From Mayfieldus sp963841445 (GTDB lineage: Bacteria > Actinomycetota > Thermoleophilia > Solirubrobacterales > 70-9), in assembly GCA_963841445.1 (NCBI GenBank), contig CAWJCP010000003.1, positions 124,001-188,000 on the forward strand: 64,000 nucleotides of DNA, given 5' to 3'. Shown here piece after piece: positions 36,299 through 43,800 of this stretch. Every line of letters begins with the position of its first letter. Position 1 is the first letter of the stretch. Position numbers and translations under genes: made by a program. The notes under the pieces are model-generated. The model ran no database searches. It saw nothing but the letters and a program-made list of their open reading frames with translations, and was not told the DNA's origin.

Positions 36299-37333
36299 CT
36301 AGTCGAAGACAGCCCGCTCAACGACCGCAAGGTCGTTCTCACAACCGATCACCGCGGGGGCCTTGCCGAGCGCCGTGTCGGGGTCCTTGAGGCCGTGGCC
36401 GGTGAGCACGCAGACCACAGACTCCGGCTTGCCCCTGTCTTCCGGAACAGGCAGGCCGTGGGCCAGCAGTCCGGCCACCGAGGCCGCTGAGGCCGGCTCG
36501 CAGAAGATGCCCTCGGTCGCTGCGATCCAGCGGTAGGCGTCGAGGATCTGCTCGTCGGAGACCGCTGCGATGCGCCCACGGGAGGCCGTCACCGCGTTCA
36601 TCGCTTCCTCCCAGCGCGCCGGGTTGCCGATCCGGATCGCCGAGGCGACAGTCTCGGGGTTGTCGATTGGGTGGCCGTGCACCAGCGGCGCTGCGCCCTC
36701 GGCCTGAAAGCCGTAGAGCAGCGGCGCTGCGCCCACCGCTTCGAAGCCGGCCCACCAGGCGGTCACGTTGCCGGCGTTGCCGACCGGGACCGCGAGCGCC
36801 TCGGGCGCCTCGCCGAGCTCGTCGACCACCTCCCACGCTGCCGTCTTCTGGCCTTCTATCCGGAAGGGATTGACCGAGTTGACGAGCTCGATCGGATGCC
36901 GGGCGGCGAGCTCGCGAACGATCCGCAGCGCGTCGTCGAAATTACCTTGCAAGGCAATTACGCGGGCCCCGTGAATCAGCGCCTGGGCGAGCTTTCCGAT
37001 TGCGATCTTGCCCTCCGGGACGATCACCGCGCCGCGCAGCCCGGCCCGCGCCGCGTAGGCGGCGGCGCTCGCCGCCGTGTTGCCGGTCGAGGCGCAGATC
37101 ACCGCCTCCGCCCCGCCCCCCTTCGCCCGCGAGACCGCGACCGTCATCCCGCGGTCCTTGAAGCTGCCGGTCGGGTTGGCCCCCTCGAACTTGAGCCAGG
37201 CGCGGGCACCGATCCGCTCCGACAGCCGCGGCGCTTCGATCAGCGGGGTGCTTCCCTCATTCAGCGTCACCACCGGGTCGCCCGGCTGCAGCGAAAGCCG
37301 GTCGCGGTAGCGCTCTATCAGTGGTTGAGGCAT
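36299..37333 (-). CDS. thrC: Threonine synthase
   Basis: The 344-residue PLP enzyme converts O-phosphohomoserine to threonine. The PLP lysine is in TGSFKDRGM (near residue 59). The phosphate-binding loop is VGNAGNVTA, the serine/threonine dehydratase fold motif ASTGNTAASAAAYAARAG is present, and the C-terminal GHGLKDPD is typical of short actinobacterial threonine synthases. It follows hom on the same strand after a 133-nt spacer that holds a long inverted repeat. It converges on the subtilase gene with only 19 bp between stops. Confidence 0.95.
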   Translation of the reverse strand: MPQPLIERYRDRLSLQPGDPVVTLNEGSTPLIEAPRLSERIGARAWLKFEGANPTGSFKDRGMTVAVSRAKGGGAEAVICASTGNTAASAAAYAARAGLRGAVIVPEGKIAIGKLAQALIHGARVIALQGNFDDALRIVRELAARHPIELVNSVNPFRIEGQKTAAWEVVDELGEAPEALAVPVGNAGNVTAWWAGFEAVGAAPLLYGFQAEGAAPLVHGHPIDNPETVASAIRIGNPARWEEAMNAVTASRGRIAAVSDEQILDAYRWIAATEGIFCEPASAASVAGLLAHGLPVPEDRGKPESVVCVLTGHGLKDPDTALGKAPAVIGCENDLAVVERAVFD

Positions 37334-37347
37334 GAGTGCTGAGGAGC

Positions 37348-37456
37348 GAGGGGGTCGGGCGTGGCTCGAACGTCGTCATGAGCGCGCCATGCGGCCGACA
37401 GAAGCCGATCACGAAGCTCGCGCGAATTCAGAGTGAGAGGTACGCCCGACCCCCTC
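37348..37456. repeat. 15-bp perfect inverted repeat in the hom-thrC spacer
   Basis: GAGGGGGTCGGGCGT (37348-37362) and its exact complement ACGCCCGACCCCCTC (37442-37456) flank a 79-nt loop between hom and thrC. In the mRNA this could bring the whole spacer into a hairpin that closes 15 nt before the thrC start codon. A third copy lies just before hom. A regulatory or processing role is inferred. Confidence 0.6.
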
Positions 37457-37466
37457 CTGACCCGCA

Positions 37467-38690
37467 TCAAACGAACTCCTTCTCGATCACGCGAATCGAG
37501 CGCGGCGGCGAACGCAGGAATTCGAGCGGGGCGATTCCATCGAGGGCGGCGTAGAAGTCCGACTCGCGGCATTCGTGCATCACCATCACCAGGCGGGCGT
37601 CGTTCCCTTGGCCCCGCTGGTCGACGCTCTTCACCGAGACATCGTGGTCGCCGAGCACCTTGGCGACCTGGGCAAGCACTCCTGGCCGGTCGGCGACCTC
37701 GAGGTGCAGGTAGAAGGCCGAGGTCACGTCGCGGACCATCTCGAGGCGCTCCCCGACCCGGTGCACCGGCGCTTCGCCGGCGACGATCGAGATCAGGTCC
37801 CCGAGCACCGCGGTGGCGGTCTGGGTGCCGCCGGCGCCGGGTCCGGACATCGTCACCTCGGTGATCTGCGGCGACTCGACCATCACCGCGTTGAACGGCC
37901 CTTCTACCGGGGCCAGCGGGTGCCCCCGATAAAGGAAGCAGGGGAAGACCCGGACGCTGATGCCGCCGTCGCGGCGCTCGGCGATCCCGAGCAGCTTCAG
38001 CGAGAGGCCGAGGTCCTTGGCGTAGGCGAGGTCGTCCGGCTGGACGCTCTCGATCCCCTCGTAGCCGACCTCGTCGAGCTCGACCGGCGTGTGGAAGGCG
38101 AGGCGGGCGAGAATCGCCATCTTCGCCGCCGCGTCGGCGCCGTTGACGTCCTCGGTCGGGTCGGGCTCCGCGTAGCCGAGCTCCTGCGCCCGCGCCAGCA
38201 CCTGCTCGTAGGCGGCGCCGGTGGCCGCCATCTCGCTGAGGATGAAGTTGGTCGTGCCGTTGACGATCCCGAAGACCTTCGCGATCTCGACCGAGCCGAA
38301 GCTCTCCTGGATCACGCGCAGGACCGGGATCGCGCCGGCGACCGCGGCCTCGAAGCGCAGCTGCACACCGGACTCGCGGGCGGCCTCGAAGAGCTCGCTG
38401 CCATGCTGGGCGAGCAGCTGCTTGTTCGCGGTCACGACCGGCTTTCCGGCCCGCAGCGCAGCGAGCACATGATCGCGAGCCGGGTCGATCCCGCCCATCA
38501 GCTCGACGACGACGTCCGATTCGGCGACGATCCGATCCGCATCGCCCTCGCTTCGGGTCAGCACGCCGGCGAGCTCGGGGCGCCGCCCGGTCGCCTCCGC
38601 GATCGCATCGGTGCGCTCGGCGAGCAGCCCGGCGAACGCTCCGCCCACGGTGCCGCGTCCAAGCAGTCCAATGCGTATCGGCTGGCTCAT
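37467..38690 (-). CDS. hom: Homoserine dehydrogenase with C-terminal ACT domain
   Basis: The 407-residue enzyme reduces aspartate semialdehyde to homoserine. It has an N-terminal Rossmann motif (IGLLGRGTVGGAF), the catalytic region VNGTTNFILSEM (near 160), GYAEPDPTEDVNGADAAAK with the active-site Asp/Lys, and a C-terminal ACT domain (LEVADRPGVLAQVAKVLGDHDVSVKSVDQ) for allosteric threonine control. It lies between lysA and thrC on the same strand. The 45-nt spacer after lysA holds one copy of GAGGGGGTCGGGCG. The operon order lysA-hom-thrC matches many actinobacteria. Confidence 0.96.
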   Translation of the reverse strand: MSQPIRIGLLGRGTVGGAFAGLLAERTDAIAEATGRRPELAGVLTRSEGDADRIVAESDVVVELMGGIDPARDHVLAALRAGKPVVTANKQLLAQHGSELFEAARESGVQLRFEAAVAGAIPVLRVIQESFGSVEIAKVFGIVNGTTNFILSEMAATGAAYEQVLARAQELGYAEPDPTEDVNGADAAAKMAILARLAFHTPVELDEVGYEGIESVQPDDLAYAKDLGLSLKLLGIAERRDGGISVRVFPCFLYRGHPLAPVEGPFNAVMVESPQITEVTMSGPGAGGTQTATAVLGDLISIVAGEAPVHRVGERLEMVRDVTSAFYLHLEVADRPGVLAQVAKVLGDHDVSVKSVDQRGQGNDARLVMVMHECRESDFYAALDGIAPLEFLRSPPRSIRVIEKEFV

Positions 38691-38696
38691 AGCTCG

Positions 38697-38710
38697 CGCC
38701 CGACCCCCTC
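38697..38710. repeat. Third copy of the GAGGGGGTCGGGCG element
   Basis: CGCCCGACCCCCTC here equals the first 14 bases of the 37442-37456 arm (same strand sense). On the coding strand it ends 7 nt before the hom ATG. Confidence 0.6.
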
Positions 38711-38735
38711 TTTTCGACGTTTTACAGCTGAAGAC

Positions 38736-40046
38736 CTACTCGACGTCTCGCGCCGTCAGGTCCTCGTAGGTCTCCCGCCGCACCACGACCCTCGCCTCGC
38801 CCTGCGAGCAGAGGACCACCGGCGGGCGGGGGACGCCGTTGTAGTTGTTGGCCATCGCGTGCCCGTACGCCCCGGTGGCGGGCGTCACCAGGACGTCGCC
38901 GACCTGCGGCGAGGCGAGCGTCGAGTCTCGGATCAGCACGTCACCCGACTCGCAGTGCATTCCCGCGATTGTCGCGAGGACGTCGGGCGACGCGCCGGCG
39001 CGATTCGCGATCAGCGCCTCGTAGCGCGACCCGTAGAGCATCGGGCGGAGGTTGTCCGACATTCCCCCGTCGACCGCGACGTAGGTGCGCAGGCCGGGAA
39101 TCTCCTTCACCGTCCCCACCGAGTAGGCCGTGACCCCTGCGTTGCCGACCAGCGAGCGCCCCGGCTCGATCAGCAGCCGCGGCGCAGGCTTGAAGACCTC
39201 GGCCACCCCGCGCACCTTGACGTCGACGTACGCCTCGATCGACGGCGGCTCGTCAGCGGCCGTGTACGCGATCCCAAGCCCGCCGCCGACGTTGAGGACC
39301 CGGCACCAATCGCCGGCAAGCTCTCCGAGGGCCCGGATCGCGAGCGTGTACGGCTCGAGCTCGAATATCTGCGATCCGATATGGGCGTGGAGGCCGACGA
39401 GGTTGAGCTTTGCAGAACCGAGCACGCGCTCGATCGCTTCGGCCGCAAGGCCGTCCTCGAGCCCGAAGCCAAACTTCGAGTCGAGCTGCCCGGTCTGCAC
39501 GAAGTCGTGGGTGGAGGGCTTGATTCCGGGGGTCACCCGGACCAGCACGTCCTGGCGCGAGTCGAGCACCGCCTCGCAGCGATCGATCTCGTCGAAGGAG
39601 TCGAGGATCAGGTGGCCGACGCCCGCCTCCGCGGCCATCCGGATCTCGGCCTCGGTCTTGTTGTTTCCGTGCATGTAGATGCGCTCCGGCTCGAAGCCGG
39701 CCCGCAGCGCCATGAACAGCTCGCCCCCCGAGGCGACGTCGACCGATAGCCCCTCTCCCCCCAGCAGCCTGTAGATCGCGGTGACCGGCAGGGCCTTGCT
39801 CGCGAACAGGACCTCGAAGTCGTCGCTGCGCTCGCCGAGCGCCTGCAGGTAGGAGCGGGCGCGCAGGCGGATGTCGTCTTCCGCGTACAGGTAGGCGGGG
39901 GTGCCGAACTCAGCCGCAAGCTCGACCACGTCGCACCCCCCCACCTCGAGGTGGCCACGATCATTGACGCGACTGCCGATCGGAAAGACGCTCGACTCTG
40001 AGACCGGGTCGACGCCGGCGGCGGTGTGGGTTCCGCTGGTGCTCAT
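38736..40046 (-). CDS. lysA: Diaminopimelate decarboxylase
   Basis: The 436-residue PLP enzyme of fold type III makes lysine from meso-diaminopimelate. PLP lysine lies in FASKALPV (near residue 82), with the substrate loop HGNNKTEAEI, HAHIGSQIFELEPY, NVGGGLGIAY and EPGRSLVGNAGV, and the C-terminal CESGDVL motif that supplies the partner active site. The frame is open far upstream, but MSTSGTHTAAG at 40046 matches family length. It is the first gene of lysA-hom-thrC, divergent from the small upstream reading frame at 40087. Confidence 0.95.
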   Translation of the reverse strand: MSTSGTHTAAGVDPVSESSVFPIGSRVNDRGHLEVGGCDVVELAAEFGTPAYLYAEDDIRLRARSYLQALGERSDDFEVLFASKALPVTAIYRLLGGEGLSVDVASGGELFMALRAGFEPERIYMHGNNKTEAEIRMAAEAGVGHLILDSFDEIDRCEAVLDSRQDVLVRVTPGIKPSTHDFVQTGQLDSKFGFGLEDGLAAEAIERVLGSAKLNLVGLHAHIGSQIFELEPYTLAIRALGELAGDWCRVLNVGGGLGIAYTAADEPPSIEAYVDVKVRGVAEVFKPAPRLLIEPGRSLVGNAGVTAYSVGTVKEIPGLRTYVAVDGGMSDNLRPMLYGSRYEALIANRAGASPDVLATIAGMHCESGDVLIRDSTLASPQVGDVLVTPATGAYGHAMANNYNGVPRPPVVLCSQGEARVVVRRETYEDLTARDVE

Positions 40047-40086
40047 CGGACGAAGGATTGTGAACGAGTTGCGAGAGGATGGACGT

Positions 40087-40149
40087 GTGATGGCGTTCAG
40101 CAGAGCCGGCGAAGCCCGCGATTGCGAAGCGACTGGCTGCTGGGTTTGA
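40087..40149 (+). CDS. Conserved upstream mini-ORF (SRAxExRDCEAxGxWV leader peptide)
   Basis: A 20-codon frame starts at GTG 40087 (GAGAGGA ribosome site at 40073-40079, 7-nt spacing). An ATG at 40090 is also possible. The peptide reads VMAFSRAGEARDCEATGCWV. Its TGA shares the A with the downstream ATG (TGATG), so translation of the hydrolase would depend on ribosomes finishing this peptide. A homologous mini-ORF stands before the thiolase gene at 55514-55597, with 12 of 16 core residues identical. The function is unknown. The family is not one I recognise. Confidence 0.55.
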   Translation: MMAFSRAGEARDCEATGCWV

Positions 40150-40151
40150 TG
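40099..40151 (+). promoter_or_regulatory. Conserved leader element, copy 1 (hairpin overlapping mini-ORF)
   Basis: The DNA from AGCAGAGC to the ATG is 81 % identical over 48 nt to the element at 55512-55567. It contains GCCGGC-GAA-GCCCGC (40105-40119), a 6-bp stem with one C-C mismatch and a GAA loop. An invariant stretch CGCGATTGCGAAGCG follows that can form a second small stem. One stem pair differs compensatorily from copy 2 (G-C here, C-G there). Confidence 0.5.
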
Positions 40152-40877
40152 GCTCAGCGGCCCACCCCTCCTCCAGCCGTCGAGCACGAGTTCCACGATG
40201 GCCTCGCGTACAGGGTCTGGCAGCCGAGGACCGACCCCCCCTGGCCAGGGATCGTGATCCTGCACGGGGCCGGGTCGCGGAAGGAGAACCACGGCGACTT
40301 CGCCCGCCTTGCCGCCGACTTCGGGTGGGCAGCGCTTGCCTATGACCAGCGCGGTCACGGAGAATCGGTCGGGGAGATGTCGCCGCAGGCGGTCCCCGAC
40401 GCGGTTGCGATGGCGAGGCTGCTCGGTGGGCGGCGCGATGTGGACGCAAATCGCATCTGCCTGCGCGGATCGAGCATGGGGGCGTTCGTCGCCATTCATG
40501 CAGCCGCGGTCAGCGAGGCGATCGCGGCCGTGATCGCGATCTGCCCCCCTGGCGAGCGGATGCTGCTTCAAAGCCTGCGAAGCGACCCGCTCGAGATGCG
40601 CGCGGATCGTGCGGGACTTGAGCCCTGGCTCGAAGAGCACGACCTTCGCGACGCGGTCGAGCGGCTAGGTGGGAAGCCGCTCGTCCTCTTGCACGCGCAC
40701 GGCGACGACGAGGTCCCCTCCGACTTCTCGCAGGAGCTCTTCGAGCATGCCGCCGAGCCACGCAAGCTGATCCTCGTCCCGGGTGGTCATCACCGGTCCG
40801 TGCAGCACGACCGCGAGCTGCAGACGGTCGCGTTGCGCTGGGTGGAGCGCAACCTCGGATCGTCCGGCCGCAGCTAG
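40149..40877 (+). CDS. Alpha/beta hydrolase (dienelactone hydrolase / S33-like)
   Basis: The 242-residue cytosolic hydrolase has an oxyanion region GIVILHGAGSRKENHG, AYDQRGHGESVGE, the nucleophile elbow GSSMGAF (Ser near residue 115), an acid in LLHAHGDDEVPS and the catalytic His in VPGGHHRSVQHD. The triad is complete. The substrate is unknown (esterase, lipase or dienelactone-type). The ATG at 40149 shares a base with the mini-ORF stop, so its translation is probably coupled to the leader peptide. It is convergent with the next alpha/beta hydrolase. Confidence 0.85.
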   Translation: MAQRPTPPPAVEHEFHDGLAYRVWQPRTDPPWPGIVILHGAGSRKENHGDFARLAADFGWAALAYDQRGHGESVGEMSPQAVPDAVAMARLLGGRRDVDANRICLRGSSMGAFVAIHAAAVSEAIAAVIAICPPGERMLLQSLRSDPLEMRADRAGLEPWLEEHDLRDAVERLGGKPLVLLHAHGDDEVPSDFSQELFEHAAEPRKLILVPGGHHRSVQHDRELQTVALRWVERNLGSSGRS

Positions 40878-40900
40878 ATGCGGATCGCCGAACTGCGCAT

Positions 40901-41824
40901 CTAAGCGACGGCTGCGGGATGCAGCAAGTGGTCGAGCGCCCGCACGAACTCCTGCGGACGATCTCTCGCCGGGTCGTCCGCGCACTCCTCGATCACCTGC
41001 AGAGGCCAACCGAACCGGGCGCTTGCCCGCTCCGCGACCCGGAGCCGGTTCGCGCGGTCCTGCCGGCCCCAGATCAGGCTGGTCGGAGCCGTGATCCGGG
41101 CGAGCTCCGCCGGCGGGATCCGCGGCACGCCGAGCTCGCGCATCATCGCCCCCACTGCCTTGGCCCGCGGCGAGCGGGCGCCCTGGAGCGTGTATGACAC
41201 CCACGGATCCCAGCGCTCGCCCATCGCGGCGCGCAAGCCGTCGAGATCCAAGGAGCACTGGCGCATGAATCGGTCGTACGTGCGCTCATTCGGCTTGCGC
41301 AGGAACCGAATCATCGTCAGGCCGAAACGCGGCTGCGGTATGAACCGCGCGAGTCCGAGCGTGTCCACCAATACGAGTGCCCGCAGCCTGTCGCTGTGCC
41401 GGATCGCGTACCGAGTCGCGATCGCGCCGCCCAGCACGTGTCCCACCAGGGCGGGCGGAGAGTCGCAGCACTCCGTGATCAGCTCATCCACCCATGCCAG
41501 CATCCGCTCCGTGTCGAGCGGGGGGCGGCGCGAGAATGAGGCGCCGTGGTCGGGCAGATCGGGCGCCACGACGCGGTGGCCCGCGACCAGCGCCGGCAGG
41601 GCCCGCAGCCACTTGCCCGCGAACTCACCGGGCCCGTGCAGCAGGACCAGCGGCGGTCCCTCGCCCCCCTCGAGGATCGCCGTCGTGACCCCGGCCAGCT
41701 CCAGCCGGCGCTCGGTCACCGGCATGCCCTCCAACAACCGCCGGCGCGCGTCCTCGGCCGCCGTTACTGCCGGCATCCCGTTGGCCTGCGTCTCGGCCTC
41801 GATATCCGCAATTCGTGTCGCCAT
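40901..41824 (-). CDS. Alpha/beta-hydrolase fold protein lacking nucleophile and His
   Basis: The 307-residue protein has the full alpha/beta hydrolase architecture: PLVLLHGPGEFAGKW, VVAPDLPDHGASFSR, a cap domain (residues about 155-240), and SLIWGRQDRAN with Asp256. The nucleophile elbow reads GHVLGG, so Val130 replaces the Ser of GHSxGG. The His position reads CADDPARDRP, where GHxP is expected, so Asp283 replaces it. It cannot be an ordinary serine hydrolase and is more likely a ligand-binding or regulatory relative. The frame is intact and codon use is like the neighbours. An alternative start (Met17) exists. The LuxR-type gene is upstream on the same strand. Confidence 0.8.
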   Translation of the reverse strand: MATRIADIEAETQANGMPAVTAAEDARRRLLEGMPVTERRLELAGVTTAILEGGEGPPLVLLHGPGEFAGKWLRALPALVAGHRVVAPDLPDHGASFSRRPPLDTERMLAWVDELITECCDSPPALVGHVLGGAIATRYAIRHSDRLRALVLVDTLGLARFIPQPRFGLTMIRFLRKPNERTYDRFMRQCSLDLDGLRAAMGERWDPWVSYTLQGARSPRAKAVGAMMRELGVPRIPPAELARITAPTSLIWGRQDRANRLRVAERASARFGWPLQVIEECADDPARDRPQEFVRALDHLLHPAAVA

Positions 41825-41921
41825 CTTCGCCCCTCGGTCGTAGTTCTCAGGTCGCAGGCGACGCTACGCCAGGTCAGCGGCCGGCGCATCGACCGGATTC
41901 AGCAACTTTGTTTGGGCCCAA

Positions 41922-41937
41922 TGGTCATTTCTGACCA
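41922..41937. promoter_or_regulatory. TGGTCA-N4-TGACCA inverted repeat
   Basis: TGGTCA (41922-41927) and TGACCA (41932-41937) flank TTTC, in the 126-bp spacer between the LuxR-type gene and the nucleophile-less hydrolase. It could be an operator or a weak terminator. There is no decisive evidence. Confidence 0.35.
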
Positions 41938-41950
41938 CTGGGGCGGCACC

Positions 41951-43591
41951 TCAGACGAGGTCGTGCTCGAATGCGAAGGCGCCGGCGGCCGTTCGCGAGG
42001 AGACCCCCAGCTTCGCGAAGATGTTCTGAAGGTGGCGCGCGACGGTGTGCTCGCTGATCACCAGATCGTCCGCGATCTCGCGGTTGCTAGCACCGGTGGC
42101 GACGAGGCGAAGCACCTCGAGCTCACGCTCGCTGAGGCCGTGGGACCCAACCCGGCCGCGATCTGCCCTGAGCGCCTCGACCCGGGTGACGTCCGGTTGC
42201 GCGCCGACGCCTGCATAGCCGTCGCGCGCGGCCGCGAGCTCAAGCGCGGCCGAGTCGTGGTCGCCGAGAGCGCGGCAGGCGAGCCCGATCGACTCCCGGA
42301 CCCGGGCCTCCTCGTACGGTGCCGCCAGCTCTCGCCACGATTCGACCGCGCGTCGCAGCCAGGGCAGCGCGTCGCCCGCTGACCCGCGGGCGAGCTCGAC
42401 GGCGCCGATCGCCTCTGCGGCCATCGCTGCCAGAGCGCTGCCCTCCAGCCCCTCGGCGAGCCGGGCGAGCTCCGCGCTGGCGCTGTCTGCCGCCTCGAGC
42501 TCGCCGTCCGCGAGCATGATCTCGACCGTAGCCGGGAGCAGGCGGGCACGCTCCCCCGGCTCCCGCGCCTCGTCGAGCGCGCGCTCGATCGTTCCCCGCG
42601 CCGCGCTGCCATCCCCCTGGGCGAGCCGCAGCAGCGCCAGCCCGGGCTGGGGCTCGCGGCCGTGTCCGCTGGCCTCGCGATAGGCGTCCTGAGCCGGTTC
42701 GAGGTCGCCTCGCAACCGGTGCAGCTCTCCCTGCCGGTACCAGGCCTCCCCGGCGGCCCCGGGGTTCTGCCCCTCCAGGCACCGCTCCGCGGCCCGGCGG
42801 GCCTCGGCTAGCGCGTCCGCCCAGGCCCCTTCGAGCTGGATGATCTCCGCTCGGTGGACCAGGCAGCGGCCGGTGAACGCCACCATCTCCGGGTGGGCAT
42901 CGCACCAGCCCGTGAGCGCCGCCGTCCACTCGCGGGCCCGGCGCACCTCGTGGACCTCCTGGCAGGCGAGGATCACCCCGCAGTAGACGATTCCGGTGAC
43001 GATCGGGGAGAGCTCGCCCGCGCTCGCTGCCACCATCGCTTCGTCGAGCTGGGCCAGGCCCTCCTCGATGCGCCCGAGCCGGATCAGGATGTGCCCGTGC
43101 TCGTGCCCGGCGAGGGCCAGGAGGTCGGGGTCGCCGGCGCGCTCCGCGACGGCCCCGGCAGCCGCGGTCTGCGCCGCCGCCGCCTCCCAGTCGCCGCGAG
43201 CTTCGTGCTCGAAGACCGACGGAAGCAGGAGATACCCGTGATTCGCGGATTCCTCCGGCTCTGCTTCGAGCAGCCGCCGAGCCCGGCCCAGCCAACCCGT
43301 CGCCGGGCCCATCTCTCCCCGGCGAGCGTGGTTCAACCCGACCCAGAAGGCACAACGCAGCGCCGCCGCCGGCTCGCCGCTGTCGAGGTACGAGGCGTAC
43401 GCTCGCCTCAGCCCCTCGAGGTACTCCTCCTCGCGACCGAGCATGTAGGCGGCGGTTGCGAGCCGCTCCACGTCGCCCGGCTCGAGCGACTCACTGCGAC
43501 CGGCCTCCGTGAATCCTTCGTAGGCGCGACGCCATGCCCCTTCGGCGTGCGCCGCGCGGGCGCGCTCGAGCGGATCGACGTTTCCGGTCAC
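41951..43591 (-). CDS. LuxR-type regulator with TPR sensor region
   Basis: About 546 residues. Residues 1-460 are an all-helical tetratricopeptide-like array with repeating A..Y/A..G pairs (AEGAWRRAYEGFTEAG, GEPAAALRCAFWVGLNHARRGEMG, LARLAEGLEGSALAAMAAEAIGAVELARG). A C-terminal GerE/LuxR helix-turn-helix follows (GLSERELEVLRLVATGASNREIADDLVISEHTVARHLQNIFAKLGVSSR). There is no receiver, PAS or NACHT ATPase domain, unlike MalT-type LAL regulators. It probably controls the adjacent hydrolase genes, with a protein or small-molecule signal. The GTG at 43591 is preferred to TTG 43600 because GATACT (43605-43600) is a -10 box directly before it. Confidence 0.87.
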   Translation of the reverse strand: MTGNVDPLERARAAHAEGAWRRAYEGFTEAGRSESLEPGDVERLATAAYMLGREEEYLEGLRRAYASYLDSGEPAAALRCAFWVGLNHARRGEMGPATGWLGRARRLLEAEPEESANHGYLLLPSVFEHEARGDWEAAAAQTAAAGAVAERAGDPDLLALAGHEHGHILIRLGRIEEGLAQLDEAMVAASAGELSPIVTGIVYCGVILACQEVHEVRRAREWTAALTGWCDAHPEMVAFTGRCLVHRAEIIQLEGAWADALAEARRAAERCLEGQNPGAAGEAWYRQGELHRLRGDLEPAQDAYREASGHGREPQPGLALLRLAQGDGSAARGTIERALDEAREPGERARLLPATVEIMLADGELEAADSASAELARLAEGLEGSALAAMAAEAIGAVELARGSAGDALPWLRRAVESWRELAAPYEEARVRESIGLACRALGDHDSAALELAAARDGYAGVGAQPDVTRVEALRADRGRVGSHGLSERELEVLRLVATGASNREIADDLVISEHTVARHLQNIFAKLGVSSRTAAGAFAFEHDLV

Positions 43592-43605
43592 ACCTGCCAA
43601 GTATC
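43592..43605 (-). promoter_or_regulatory. Candidate leaderless promoter of the LuxR-type gene
   Basis: GATACT (43605-43600, minus strand) lies 8 nt before GTG 43591. No ribosome site is seen. Confidence 0.4.
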
Positions 43606-43676
43606 ACGGACGGTCGTGGACGGCAGCGGGTTGGATCCAAGGATTCCGAGAGGCCAACCGCCCGACAGTTGCTCGA

Positions 43677-43790
43677 TTGACGAGGGCATTCGAGCTTGCG
43701 GCCCTGGGGCTGCTGACCGAGATCGTCCTTTTGGCGGTAGGACTGGCGGCGGGCATCCCCGAGACCCGCGGCGGCGGCGCGCCCGGATAA
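43677..43790 (+). CDS. Possible 37-residue single-helix membrane peptide
   Basis: A TTG frame encodes one hydrophobic helix (ALGLLTEIVLLAVGLAAGI) and ends TAA. There is no ribosome site and no support beyond composition. It may be a chance frame in the 200-bp spacer between LuxR and the repeat protein, which otherwise shows nothing recognisable. Confidence 0.2.
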   Translation: MTRAFELAALGLLTEIVLLAVGLAAGIPETRGGGAPG

Positions 43791-43800
43791 GAAGTAGCGA

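Noticed and set aside
38691..38735. Lysine or threonine riboswitch before hom, thrC or lysA
   Set aside because: The hom leader is 45 nt, too short. The hom-thrC spacer lacks riboswitch-like core sequences, and no Thr/Ile-rich leader peptide was found.
38736..40640. 634-residue version of lysA
   Set aside because: The extra N-terminus is antisense to the hydrolase gene. The start at 40046 matches family length.
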